Of a DNA stretch of 64,000 nucleotides, positions 49,487 through 58,344 are shown one piece after another. Position numbers and translations under genes: made by a program. The stretch covers positions 434,001-498,000 of the forward strand of contig NZ_JAEHFV010000003.1 of NCBI RefSeq assembly GCF_016522065.1, written 5' to 3'. The notes beneath the pieces were generated by a model. It saw nothing but the letters and a program-made list of their open reading frames with translations, was not told where the DNA came from and ran no database searches. The DNA comes from Flavobacterium agrisoli. Its GTDB lineage: Bacteria; Bacteroidota; Bacteroidia; Flavobacteriales; Flavobacteriaceae. Positions within the stretch are counted from its first letter, which is position 1, and every line of letters begins with the position of its first letter.

Positions 49487-50932
49487 ATGAAAAAATCAAT
49501 CCTATATAGTTTATCACTTCTTTTTATAATAAGTGCTTGTAATCCTTTGGATGAAAATCCAAAAGCATTTATTGCAACAGATAATTTTTATAAAACAGAT
49601 GAAGATGCTGATGCAGCTGTAATCGCTGTTCATAATGCGATTAACAGTTCGACACATACACTTTACAATCGTTTAATTCAAATTTCTACAGAAATGGCGA
49701 CAGACGATTATGAAGCGGGTCCAAGGGCACGAAATGCACATGTTAGAGCCTTATCCAATTTAACTCACGATGCTTCAAATGATAGAATGTTGGAAATTTG
49801 GCGTCAAAGTTATGATGGAATAAATCGAGCCAATGTAGCAATTGATAATATTGCTAATAATCCAAATTTAGATTTTCAAAAAGCGAAAGATTTGATCAAT
49901 GAGGCTAAGTTTTTAAGAGCTGTGTTTTATTTCAACATTGTGAGATGGTTTGGTGATGTTCCTTTGGTTTTACATGAAGTCAAATCGCTGTCACCAGAAA
50001 CTATAAATATTAGTAATACTCCTGAAACTGAAGTTTATGCACAAATTGAAAATGATTTAATTGATGCTGAATCTTTGCCTGTTACACAGCCTATCAAAGG
50101 AAGAATAACTTCCGGAGCAGCAAAAAGTCTTTTGGCAAAGGTTTATTTGACTCAAAAAAAATGGCAAAAAGCGGCTGAAAAAAGTAAAGAAGTCATTGAT
50201 AGTAAAATGTATGATTTATTCGAAAATTATGCTGATGTTTTCAATGTAGCTACCAAAAACGGCAAAGAACATATTTACTCTGCACAATTTAAAGGTTTTA
50301 CCAACTGGAACGGAAATATGCTTGCTTCTACAGCTGCACCAACATCGGTTCCAGGAATTGCCGGAGATCAGGCGGATGCTCTCCATAAAGAGGGTGGGCT
50401 TTTTGAAGCTTTTGCAGAAAATGATACTCGCAAATACATCACTTTTGCGGTTGAATTTGTAAGCCCGACGGATGGGAAAACGTATAAAGTAGCACCACAT
50501 TTTAATAAATATTTTGATCCGGCAACTCCAGCTTCGCCTGGACAATCTTCAAAAAATACACCGATTATTCGTTTTGCAGAAGTGTTATTGATTAATTCCG
50601 AAGCTTTAAATGAACTTAACGGGCCATCTGCTGAAGCTTTTGCAGGAATAGATCGTGTGAGACAAAGAGCTGGAATAGATTTATTATCGGTTACTTCTCC
50701 ATCAATCAGTAAAGATGATTTTAGAGAAACTGTTTTTGAAGAAAGAAGAAAAGAGCTGGTTTACGAATACCAACGCTGGTTTGATCTTGCCAGAAGAGGT
50801 TCAGATTATTTTGTAGCGAAATTAAAAGCTGCTGGTAAAAATAATGCACAGCCTAAGCACATTCATTTCCCGATTCCACAACGAGAATTGGATTTGAATC
50901 CTAATTTAAAACAAGTTCCAGATTGGAGATAA
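49487..50932 (+). CDS. SusD/RagB-type surface lipoprotein
   Basis: This 481-residue lipoprotein has signal and lipobox SLLFIISAC (Cys ~18). It carries TPR-like helices (AKDLINEAKFLRAVFYFNIVRWFGDVPLV, in part FLRAVFYFNIVRWFGD) and the C-terminal signature EERRKELVYEYQRWFDLARRG (in part RKELVYEYQRWFDL), both typical of RagB/SusD. It caps the SusC barrel and binds the ligand. Same operon as SusC, sulfatase and the rhodanese-thioredoxin protein. Confidence 0.95.
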   Translation: MKKSILYSLSLLFIISACNPLDENPKAFIATDNFYKTDEDADAAVIAVHNAINSSTHTLYNRLIQISTEMATDDYEAGPRARNAHVRALSNLTHDASNDRMLEIWRQSYDGINRANVAIDNIANNPNLDFQKAKDLINEAKFLRAVFYFNIVRWFGDVPLVLHEVKSLSPETINISNTPETEVYAQIENDLIDAESLPVTQPIKGRITSGAAKSLLAKVYLTQKKWQKAAEKSKEVIDSKMYDLFENYADVFNVATKNGKEHIYSAQFKGFTNWNGNMLASTAAPTSVPGIAGDQADALHKEGGLFEAFAENDTRKYITFAVEFVSPTDGKTYKVAPHFNKYFDPATPASPGQSSKNTPIIRFAEVLLINSEALNELNGPSAEAFAGIDRVRQRAGIDLLSVTSPSISKDDFRETVFEERRKELVYEYQRWFDLARRGSDYFVAKLKAAGKNNAQPKHIHFPIPQRELDLNPNLKQVPDWR

Positions 50933-50956
50933 AATCAATTTTTAATTTTAAAAGAA

Positions 50957-52609
50957 ATGAAAAAAACATTTATTACACTAAATATTCTGCTTTCATCAAT
51001 AGTATTGATTAATGCGCAGGATAAAAATAATGCAGGAACATCAAAACCTAACGTAATCCTGATTATGGTAGATGACATGGGCTATTCTGACTTAGGAAAT
51101 TATGGTTCCGAAATTAACACGCCAAACCTCGACCGATTAGCAAAGGAAGGAACGCGTTTACGTGAGTTTTACAACAACTCTATCTGTGCGCCAACTAGAG
51201 CTTCATTATTAACAGGACAATACCAGCACAAAGCCGGTGTAGGATATTTTGATGTAAATTTAGGTTTACCAGCTTATCAAGGATATTTAAACAAAGAATC
51301 TTTAACGCTTGGAGAAGTTTTCCGTTCAGGCGGTTACAGCACGCTGATGTCTGGGAAATGGCATGTTGGTTCTGAAGATAAAGCACAATGGCCAAACCAA
51401 AGAGGGTTCGATAAATTTTACGGAATCCTGAAAGGTGCTGCCAATTATTTTAATACGGATGGTTTGCCTTTCGGAAAAACAGCTTATCCAGTAGCATTAA
51501 TTAGAAATAATGAAGAACTGCATCCGAAAGCTGATTCCTATTATTTTACAGATGAGATTGGTAATAACGCAGTAGAATTTTTGGATGAACAGAACAAAGA
51601 GAATAAACCATTCTTCTTATACATTGCTTTTACAGCACCTCATTGGCCTTTGCAGGCAAAACCTGCTGATATTGCCAAATACCGTGGAAAATTTGATGAA
51701 GGCTGGGATGTTTTAAGAGAAAAAAGAATTAAAAAATTAAAAGAAAATGGCATTCTTCTAGTTGACCAAACTATTGCTCCAAGAGATCCCGAAGTACCGG
51801 AATGGAATAAATTAACCTATGATGAAAAACAGTTTTGGAAAGCCAAAATGGAAGTTTATGCCGCAATGGTTGACAACATGGATCAAAATGTTGGTAAGGT
51901 ATTAGACAAATTAAAAGCCCTGAAAAAAGATAAAAATACTTTGATTGTTTTTATTTCGGATAATGGTGCGCAAGGCGGATTCAATACGTACAATCCTTTA
52001 CGAAGAGGTTTAGTGAAAAATGACGGACCGATCGGAACTTCGGGTTCATTTGATTATCAGGAACAAAACTGGGCATATTTGTCGAATACGCCTTTGCAGG
52101 ATTATAAAAATAATATGCATGAAGGAGGATTTAGTTCTCCATTTATTGCTTGGTTTCCATCAAAAATTAAAGCAGGAAGAATTGATAAAGGAACTGGACA
52201 TTTAATAGACCTTGCGCCTACTTTTTATGAATTGGCGGGAATTCAGTATCCAAAAGAACTGAATGGTATAATTTCAAATCCGTTACCTGGAAAAAGTTTA
52301 TTACCTGTATTAATTGACGGCGCTCCACAAGTTAACCGTGGTGCTCCGATATTCTGGGAAAGAGCAGGGAACAGAGCTGTAAGAGAAGGCAAATGGAAGT
52401 TAGTTTCGATTTATCCTTCTTACCAATGGGAACTTTATAATTTAGAAAGCGATAGAGGTGAAACCAACAATGTCGCTCAGCAAAATCCAGGTGTAGTAAA
52501 TGACCTTTCTGCAAAATATTTCGATTGGGCTGATAAAACAGGAGTGGTTGAGTATAGTAAATTCAAACAGAAAAATGAACTGATTCCTGGTGCAGCTTCA
52601 AAAAAGTAA
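50957..52609 (+). CDS. Type I sulfatase (arylsulfatase-like, S1 family)
   Basis: This 550-residue secreted enzyme has a signal peptide ending VLINAQ. The metal-binding DD pair is in LIMVDDMGYSDLG (39-40). The active-site signature CAPTRASLLTG (Cys77, Arg81) is of the Cys type, whose Cys must be converted to formylglycine. SGKWHVG and FISDNGAQGG supply further active-site residues. It hydrolyses sulfate esters; the substrate is unknown. No formylglycine-generating or anSME gene is present in the window, so maturation must be encoded elsewhere. Being linked to SusCD suggests desulfation of imported or surface-bound sulfated compounds, giving free sulfate. Confidence 0.93.
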   Translation: MKKTFITLNILLSSIVLINAQDKNNAGTSKPNVILIMVDDMGYSDLGNYGSEINTPNLDRLAKEGTRLREFYNNSICAPTRASLLTGQYQHKAGVGYFDVNLGLPAYQGYLNKESLTLGEVFRSGGYSTLMSGKWHVGSEDKAQWPNQRGFDKFYGILKGAANYFNTDGLPFGKTAYPVALIRNNEELHPKADSYYFTDEIGNNAVEFLDEQNKENKPFFLYIAFTAPHWPLQAKPADIAKYRGKFDEGWDVLREKRIKKLKENGILLVDQTIAPRDPEVPEWNKLTYDEKQFWKAKMEVYAAMVDNMDQNVGKVLDKLKALKKDKNTLIVFISDNGAQGGFNTYNPLRRGLVKNDGPIGTSGSFDYQEQNWAYLSNTPLQDYKNNMHEGGFSSPFIAWFPSKIKAGRIDKGTGHLIDLAPTFYELAGIQYPKELNGIISNPLPGKSLLPVLIDGAPQVNRGAPIFWERAGNRAVREGKWKLVSIYPSYQWELYNLESDRGETNNVAQQNPGVVNDLSAKYFDWADKTGVVEYSKFKQKNELIPGAASKK

Positions 52610-52656
52610 AAATATTATTTAAAAGAAATGTATTTGTATAATCAAGGAAAAGAAAG

Positions 52657-53373
52657 ATGAATCTAAAAAGAATCTTAAAAAATAGTATAACAGCAATTGT
52701 ATTCTTATTTGCAATTGCTGGTTTTTCTCAAAGTCATAATGCATTTACATTACAATTAGAAACTTTTTATGCTAAAATTAAAGAGCAGAAAAGTCCACAA
52801 ATTATAGATGCAAGAGGTACAGAAGAGTTTCTTACAAACCATATTAATGGAGCAATTAATTTTAATCTTGAAAGTAAGAGTTGCGCTGAAAATATAGCAC
52901 GATTAGATAAAACTAAACCCGTTTTTGTTTATTCGATCAGATCGGGTAGAAGTGGACAATTGGCAAATGAATTATTAAAAAATGGTTTCTCAGAAGTGTA
53001 TGATCTGCAAGGAGGAATTGCAGCTTGGATGGGAGCAGGAAAGCCATTTTATTCGAATTCAAAAAGTAAATTGACATTAACAGAATACAATAAAATCATT
53101 GCTGAGAATAAGACTGTTTTAGTAGATATTGGTTCTCATTATTGTGGGGCTTGCAAAAAAGTTAAATCTGTTTTAGAAACGATTAATGCCGAACATGGTG
53201 CTTATCTAAAAATTCTAGAAATTGATTTAGAAGACAACCCACAACTCATAGCTGAATTAAAAATAGTAAAGATTTTTCCAACATTGATTTTTTACCAAAA
53301 TGGTAAAATTGTTTTCAAAAAAGAAGGTTTTAACAATTTAAAAAAAGAAGTTGATATGGCTTTCGCTCATTAA
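52657..53373 (+). CDS. Periplasmic rhodanese-like domain fused to thioredoxin domain
   Basis: This 238-residue protein has a signal peptide ending AGFSQ. Residues ~30-130 are a rhodanese domain (IIDARGTEEFLTNHINGAIN, YDLQGGIAAWMGAGKP). The active-site loop reads VYSIRSGRSG: Ser93 stands where rhodaneses have the catalytic Cys, so sulfur transfer by the usual route is unlikely. Residues ~135-238 are a thioredoxin domain with motif YCGACKK (Cys163, Cys166). It follows the sulfatase by 47 bases. Possible roles: periplasmic thiol redox control, keeping the sulfatase or sulfur compounds reduced, or binding sulfite-like ligands; all are inference. Confidence 0.85.
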   Translation: MNLKRILKNSITAIVFLFAIAGFSQSHNAFTLQLETFYAKIKEQKSPQIIDARGTEEFLTNHINGAINFNLESKSCAENIARLDKTKPVFVYSIRSGRSGQLANELLKNGFSEVYDLQGGIAAWMGAGKPFYSNSKSKLTLTEYNKIIAENKTVLVDIGSHYCGACKKVKSVLETINAEHGAYLKILEIDLEDNPQLIAELKIVKIFPTLIFYQNGKIVFKKEGFNNLKKEVDMAFAH

Positions 53374-53598
53374 AAAGTGATATTCTTTAAACTTGTCAAG
53401 CATGAATTATAGATTTCTAAATACTTTATTCTAAATTAAATTTCACAATGCAGATTTAGTGTGTTTTCACTGAGTATTTTTTTAAATCGCACGAATCTGT
53501 TTTTAAATAAAAAACTTTTTTAATAAGATTACTTCTTAATTTTTTTAGCCTTTTATGTCAAAGTGAAATGCTTTTTTAAAATTTTTTAAAACTAAACC
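53374..53598. other. Intergenic region between rhodanese-thioredoxin gene and Cys leader
   Basis: About 225 very AT-rich bases. No clear terminator for the upstream operon and no perfect -33/-7 pair for the downstream leader could be found; the promoter driving the Cys leader is therefore unassigned. Confidence 0.35.
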
Positions 53599-53670
53599 AT
53601 GAGAACCAATAGAAACAAAAATAGAATGATGCCTTGCTGTCACATGAAAATCCCTCCATGTTGTTGCTAG
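53599..53670 (+). CDS. Cys-rich leader peptide upstream of gdh
   Basis: A 23-codon ORF beginning MRTNRNKNRMM and ending MPCCHMKIPPCCC: five Cys codons, with TGC TGT in the middle and TGT TGT TGC immediately before the stop. It is followed 25 bases later by a strong terminator with a T-run and then by glutamate dehydrogenase. Leader ORF with clustered Cys codons plus terminator is the structure of an amino-acid attenuator, here presumably reading tRNA-Cys charging. Small size means it could escape ordinary annotation. The peptide itself might alternatively bind metal. Confidence 0.75.
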   Translation: MRTNRNKNRMMPCCHMKIPPCCC

Positions 53671-53695
53671 TCGATCTTTTTTGTAAAATAATTAG

Positions 53696-53728
53696 AGCTC
53701 TTTTGTAACAACTCAAAAGGGCTTTTTT
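53696..53728 (+). terminator. Attenuator terminator after the Cys leader
   Basis: Stem AGCTCTTTTG / CAAAAGGGCT (10 pairs, one U-G) with an 8-base loop and six T residues. It lies between the leader ORF and the glutamate dehydrogenase start, so readthrough must be regulated for gdh to be expressed from the leader promoter. Confidence 0.8.
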
Positions 53729-53778
53729 ATGGAATTTATTTAAAAAACAATCAAACAAAATTTAAAAAAAATAGCATC

Positions 53779-55065
53779 ATGAGTACAGAAATTATAAAAC
53801 AGAACTCCTTTCAATCTATGATTGATCGATTTAATATAGCTGCGGATATCTTAAAATTGGCAGGACCCATTCGCCAAAAATTACAACGTCCAGAAAAACA
53901 AATTTTAGTCAACTTCTCTATTGTGTTGGACAATGGAAATGAGCAAAATTTCGAAGGCTATCGCGTTATACACAATACGGCTTTGGGTCCTTCAAAAGGG
54001 GGTATCCGCTACGACAATGCGGTGAATTTAGAAGAGGTAAAAGCATTAGCCGCCTGGATGACTTGGAAATCGGCAGTAACAGGAATTCCTTTTGGAGGTG
54101 CCAAAGGCGGAATTATTTGCGATCCAAACACGCTTTCTAAAAGAGAATTAGAGAAAATAACCAGAGCCTACACCAAGAGTTTGGCAGATATTTTTGGTCC
54201 CGACAAAGATGTTCCAGCACCCGATATGGGAACAGGTCCCGACGAAATGGGATGGTTAATGGACGAGTTTTCGCTAGTACATGGCAAAACAATTCACGGA
54301 GTAGTAACGGGCAAACATTTGCATTCCGGAGGATCTTTAGGACGTGTAGAAGCTACGGGAAAAGGAGTGAGCATCATCACACTTTTGGCACTTGAAAAAT
54401 TAAAATTGAAACCAGCCAAATCTTCTGTAGCCGTTCAAGGTTTTGGAAATGTAGGCTTGCATTCGGCTTTGTTTCTTTACGAAAAAGGATTGAAAGTACT
54501 TGCCGTGAGTGATATTTCCGAAGCCTTGTACAATCCAGAAGGAATCAATATTCCAGAACTGATTTTGTATTACAACCTCAATGGTAAAAGCATCAAAGGT
54601 TACCCGAATACCATTTCGATAAAACACGAGGAATTATTGCTTTTAGAAGTAGATGTTTTGATTCCAGCTGCCAAAGAAGATGTAATTACGAAATTAAATG
54701 CCAATGATGTTCGCGCTAAAATTATTGTAGAAGGTGCCAACGGTCCCGTTTCTTCGGATGCCGATGAAATTTTGCAAGAGAACAAAGTGTTGGTAGTTCC
54801 AGATATTTTGGCCAATGCAGGTGGGGTTACGGTTTCCTATTTCGAATGGGTTCAAAATACCTTGGTCGAAACATGGGGAGTGAATCAAGTAAACCGACAG
54901 CTTGAAAATATTTTGGAGAAAAGTTTTGATACTGTTTTTAAAACTGCCAACAAATATAAGGTTTCACCACGTATCGCATCATACATTCTTGCTTTGCAAA
55001 AAGTAGCCGAAAGACAAGCTGTGAAAGAAGTTATTGTACCAAAGACTAACTTCAAACAAAATTAA
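53779..55065 (+). CDS. gdhA: Glutamate dehydrogenase (Glu/Leu/Phe/Val dehydrogenase family)
   Basis: This 428-residue enzyme interconverts glutamate and 2-oxoglutarate plus ammonia. The catalytic Lys segments are GPSKGGIRYDNAVN and PFGGAKGGI; the Rossmann motif is GFGNVG (VQGFGNVGLHSALF). Length is that of the hexameric NAD(P) class; branched-chain dehydrogenases are shorter (~350), which favours glutamate. It lies behind a Cys leader/terminator, an unexpected partner. A strong terminator separates it from the TauE/SafE gene. Confidence 0.9.
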   Translation: MSTEIIKQNSFQSMIDRFNIAADILKLAGPIRQKLQRPEKQILVNFSIVLDNGNEQNFEGYRVIHNTALGPSKGGIRYDNAVNLEEVKALAAWMTWKSAVTGIPFGGAKGGIICDPNTLSKRELEKITRAYTKSLADIFGPDKDVPAPDMGTGPDEMGWLMDEFSLVHGKTIHGVVTGKHLHSGGSLGRVEATGKGVSIITLLALEKLKLKPAKSSVAVQGFGNVGLHSALFLYEKGLKVLAVSDISEALYNPEGINIPELILYYNLNGKSIKGYPNTISIKHEELLLLEVDVLIPAAKEDVITKLNANDVRAKIIVEGANGPVSSDADEILQENKVLVVPDILANAGGVTVSYFEWVQNTLVETWGVNQVNRQLENILEKSFDTVFKTANKYKVSPRIASYILALQKVAERQAVKEVIVPKTNFKQN

Positions 55066-55072
55066 AATTAGA

Positions 55073-55115
55073 AAGAGATATTGTATCTGTTCGATTAATG
55101 GATACAATATTTCTT
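55073..55115 (+). terminator. Terminator hairpin after glutamate dehydrogenase
   Basis: 15-bp stem AAGAGATATTGTATC / GATACAATATTTCTT with one G-U pair and a 13-base loop, 7 bases after the gdh stop. It lacks a long T-run, so efficiency is uncertain. Confidence 0.65.
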
Positions 55116-55179
55116 AATTAAAAAAATCATTAACCCTTTAATCATAAGTTTTTAAAAAATAAATAATACACAAATCAAA

Positions 55180-56046
55180 ATGGAAAAAATTAGATTAAGA
55201 CATATTTCAATTGTAATTGTTGCTTTAAAATTGCTGTTAATTTCAGTTGTAATTATTAAATACCTACCCGAAGCTACAGCAGAAGATTTGACATTCGACC
55301 AAACTTTTTTTTGGTTTTTATTAGCCGGATTTTTGGCTCAAATTGTAGATGGCGCTTTAGGAATGGCTTATGGAGTGACTTCAAATTCTGTTTTGTTAAG
55401 TTTTGGACTTTCTCCAAAATTAGCTTCAGCAGCAGTACATACCGCAGAGGTTTTTACTACAGGAGTTTCAGGATTGTCGCATATTAAATTTGGTAATTTT
55501 AATAAAGCATTGTTTTTGAAGTTAATTATTCCAGGGGTTTTAAGTGCTGTTGTCGGAGCTTATTTATTAGGTTCGGTTGTCAATGGAGATTTTATTAAAC
55601 CCTACGTAAATGTGTATTTGCTTTTTTTGGGAGGGATCATTCTTTATAAAGCTTTTAGAAAAAAAGAGGAAAAAGAAAAAGCTAATTTAAAAAATGCACC
55701 GATTTATGCTCTTTTTGGTGGTTTTTTGGATGCTATTGGAGGAGGGGGTTGGGGGCCAATTGTAACTTCAAATTTAATAAGCCAAAGAAACTCACCTGGT
55801 GAAGTAATTGGAACTGTTAATACAGCAGAATTTTTTGTAACCTATTTTAGTGCTGGAGTTTTAATTTATTTTACAGGTATTCAAAGTTGGGAAATTATTT
55901 TAGGTCTTATTGTGGGAGGTACTTTGGCAGCCCCATTTGGAGCTTATGTTGCGAAAAAATTGCCTACCAAAATCATGATGGTAGCTGTTGGGATTTTGAT
56001 TATATTGACTTCACTTTTTACGCTTTCGAAAATTTTTCTTAAATAA
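55180..56046 (+). CDS. TauE/SafE-family permease (putative sulfite/organosulfonate exporter)
   Basis: This 288-residue membrane protein has about eight hydrophobic segments. It shows the TauE/SafE half-repeats: GFLAQIVDGALGMAYGVTSNSVLLSFG (in part QIVDGALGMAYG) and GGFLDAIGGGGWGPIVTSNLI (in part LDAIGGGGWGPI). Members export sulfite, sulfoacetate or related anions, and some relatives are paired with cysteine or taurine pathways. Near a sulfatase operon and Cys leaders, a sulfur-linked role is plausible, though the transported species is not known. Confidence 0.85.
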   Translation: MEKIRLRHISIVIVALKLLLISVVIIKYLPEATAEDLTFDQTFFWFLLAGFLAQIVDGALGMAYGVTSNSVLLSFGLSPKLASAAVHTAEVFTTGVSGLSHIKFGNFNKALFLKLIIPGVLSAVVGAYLLGSVVNGDFIKPYVNVYLLFLGGIILYKAFRKKEEKEKANLKNAPIYALFGGFLDAIGGGGWGPIVTSNLISQRNSPGEVIGTVNTAEFFVTYFSAGVLIYFTGIQSWEIILGLIVGGTLAAPFGAYVAKKLPTKIMMVAVGILIILTSLFTLSKIFLK

Positions 56047-56172
56047 ATAGAATGATAGTTTTGGATTGATTCGTTTAGAAAAGTTATAGATTGGATATAT
56101 GAGTTTAAAATCTATAAAATATATTTATGAAAGAAAGTAATTGGTTATTTATGTTTTAAATAGATAAGTAAT

Positions 56173-57015
56173 ATGTACGAAGATTATATAAATCCAAAAT
56201 TTACCGCGGACAGAGGACATAATCGCAATTGTATTTACTGTGAGGCTGAACTTTCGCTTCAAAAAATAGATCAGATCTTAAATATCTCTTTTGTTGATAT
56301 TGAAAGACGATTCCATGGTCATCGAATAGTTATGGAGAATATTAATGGATGTTTTGATGAAAATTATTTTAAAATTTTGACTGAATTAAACTATGAGAGC
56401 ACAATTTTTGGTAAATGTCTTGTTTGTGGATGGTGGAAAATTTTAGAAAGATATTGGATGGGAGCTGAGTGGCAAATGTGGGATGTCTTTTTTGGATTAA
56501 ATGGAACTTTGAAGAATCTAGATTTAAACAAATCGGACTTACCATTATCTGAAGTGAGGAATTATTTAGTAAGGAATTATCAAAATAGATTTAGTTTAAA
56601 TCCAAGAATTTTTGAAAAATTGGTTGCTGACGTTTATAGAGATTTTGGCTATGATACTATTTGTACTGGATATTCAAATGATGGTGGTATTGATGTTATT
56701 TTGTCGAAAAATAATTTAACAATAGGTGTACAGGTTAAAAGATCAAAGAATAAAATTAAAGTGCAGCAAATTAGATCTTTATTAGGTTCATTAATTATAA
56801 ATGGATATAAAAAAGGTCTGTTTGTATGTGCTTCAGATTTTCAAAGAGGTACTTATCCTATTGCAGAAAGGTTTTCTATAGAACTTGTAAATGGAAATAG
56901 ATTTTATGATCAGTTAAAGGAGGTTCAAATACTTCGAAATCAACTATTTAATATTGATTTCAGTAATATTAAAAATCTTTATTATGATGATTGTTATCCA
57001 ATGAACAGTTTGTAA
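56173..57015 (+). CDS. Zinc-ribbon plus Mrr-like restriction endonuclease domain protein
   Basis: This 280-residue protein begins with two CxxC pairs (Cys20/Cys23 in NCIYCE and Cys82/Cys85 in KCLVCGWW), a split zinc ribbon. The C-terminal half (~145-250) is a restriction-endonuclease-fold domain of the Mrr type: FEKLVADVYRDFGYD, then the catalytic D-X(n)-Q-X-K as GGIDVIL and IGVQVKRSK. Mrr nucleases cut modified or foreign DNA. No methylase or other defence gene is linked, so it is an orphan. A -7 like TAGTTTTG lies at 56056-56063, far upstream. Confidence 0.78.
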   Translation: MYEDYINPKFTADRGHNRNCIYCEAELSLQKIDQILNISFVDIERRFHGHRIVMENINGCFDENYFKILTELNYESTIFGKCLVCGWWKILERYWMGAEWQMWDVFFGLNGTLKNLDLNKSDLPLSEVRNYLVRNYQNRFSLNPRIFEKLVADVYRDFGYDTICTGYSNDGGIDVILSKNNLTIGVQVKRSKNKIKVQQIRSLLGSLIINGYKKGLFVCASDFQRGTYPIAERFSIELVNGNRFYDQLKEVQILRNQLFNIDFSNIKNLYYDDCYPMNSL

Positions 57016-57572
57016 AAATAAATATTTCAGATTCTTTAATTTGTATTATAGAAGTTTTTGTTTTTATAAGAAATGAAATAATATCACTTTATTCCAGATT
57101 TAGGTTGTTATTGCTCATATTTTAATATTTTTACTAATTAAGTTAATTGTTTAGGACTAGATTTATAAAAAGAAAGAACTTAAACAAATTAGATTTTAGA
57201 TTTAGTTTTGTAGCGAGGACGTGAGTTCAACCCGCCCTGAAAATTGAAACTTCAATCTTTTAATTTGTTAAACATCTGATTATCAATTTTTTTTTTATTT
57301 TTAAGTAAAATAGGTTTTTGATGTTTTTTTCTATAAGTTGTTTTCCTCACTTGAGCGTTTATATTTATTTTTTTATTCATGTCTATCTCAGTCAGAATAA
57401 AACCTCTTTTTTAAGAAAAGTAGTTTTTCTATTTTAAATTTACAATAAACTGTTTTTTTGTTGCTTTTTTTTTTAGAATTACAACCATTACTTTTTGGAC
57501 AAATATTAGAGTCTTTTGGCAAATTTAGCCAATGAAAAATGTCGTAATTTTGAATAGTAATATTAGAAAATT
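57016..57572. other. AT-rich intergenic region upstream of the DUF2461 gene
   Basis: About 557 bases with no credible ORF. A short GC-richer island (57212-57240, GCGAGGACGTGAGTTCAACC and following) stands out and resembles the T-arm end of a tRNA-like sequence but has no acceptor stem. TAATTTTG (57545-57552), a full -7 match, lies 20 bases before the DUF2461 start and is its probable promoter box. Confidence 0.4.
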
Positions 57573-58238
57573 ATGATCAAGAAATCAACTTACACTTTTT
57601 TAAAATCTTTAAGAGCGAATAATTCAAAAGAGTTTATGATTGAGAATAGAGATAAGTATGATGATGCAATGGCCGATTTTACAAATTTTACTCAGAGGCT
57701 AATCGATGAGATTAGTTTGTTTGACAATGAAATTGGGAGGGCAGATTTGAAAGCAAAAGATTGTATTCCTAGGCTAAACAGAGATCTTCGTTTTAGTAAG
57801 AACAAAGCACCTTATAAAACTTATTTATATTCAATTATTTGTAGAAAAGGACGAAAAGTAAATGATGTGAACTATGGTGTTTTTATAGATCCAGAGTCTT
57901 CTTTTATTTATTCTGGAGCATGGCAACCTGAACCCACACATCTTAAAGAGATAAGAAGTAAAATTAATTACGACTATAACGAATGGATAAAAATTGCAGA
58001 AGATCAAAAACTTTTGAATTCTTTTCCCGATGGAGTAATCGCCAATGAGTCCCTCAAGCGAATGCCAGCAGGTTATGATGAAGATAATCCAGCAGCAAAA
58101 TATTTAAAAATGAAAGGATTTGTAGTCAAAAAACAACTTGATAATTCTTTCTTTCAAGAAGAGAAAAATTGGACAATACTCCTAAATGATTTTAAAGTTT
58201 GTACCTATCTTAAGGATTTTTTAAAAAAAGAAGAATAG
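57573..58238 (+). CDS. DUF2461 domain-containing protein
   Basis: This 221-residue cytoplasmic protein belongs to the DUF2461 (TIGR02453) family: TYTFLKSLRANNSKEFMIENRDKYDDA (in part FLKSLRANNSKEFM), RDLRFSKNKAPYKTYLY, and GAWQPEPTHLKEIRSKI are characteristic. Function is unknown; length is usual. It is a single gene with a -7 box 20 bases upstream. Confidence 0.9.
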   Translation: MIKKSTYTFLKSLRANNSKEFMIENRDKYDDAMADFTNFTQRLIDEISLFDNEIGRADLKAKDCIPRLNRDLRFSKNKAPYKTYLYSIICRKGRKVNDVNYGVFIDPESSFIYSGAWQPEPTHLKEIRSKINYDYNEWIKIAEDQKLLNSFPDGVIANESLKRMPAGYDEDNPAAKYLKMKGFVVKKQLDNSFFQEEKNWTILLNDFKVCTYLKDFLKKEE

Positions 58239-58344
58239 TAATTTTCAAAATATTATGATCTATAAATTTAGATTATTAGCTTAACGAAAATGTTAAAAAT
58301 TTAGAAAATATATTTAAGTAATCTAGCAAAAAAAAACAGTAGTT

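Noticed and set aside
57212-57240. tRNA- or tmRNA-like 3' end (GAGTTCAACC in a GC-richer island)
   Set aside because: No acceptor stem, no paired T-arm with conserved TTC context, no anticodon arm upstream; probably chance or a worn fragment.
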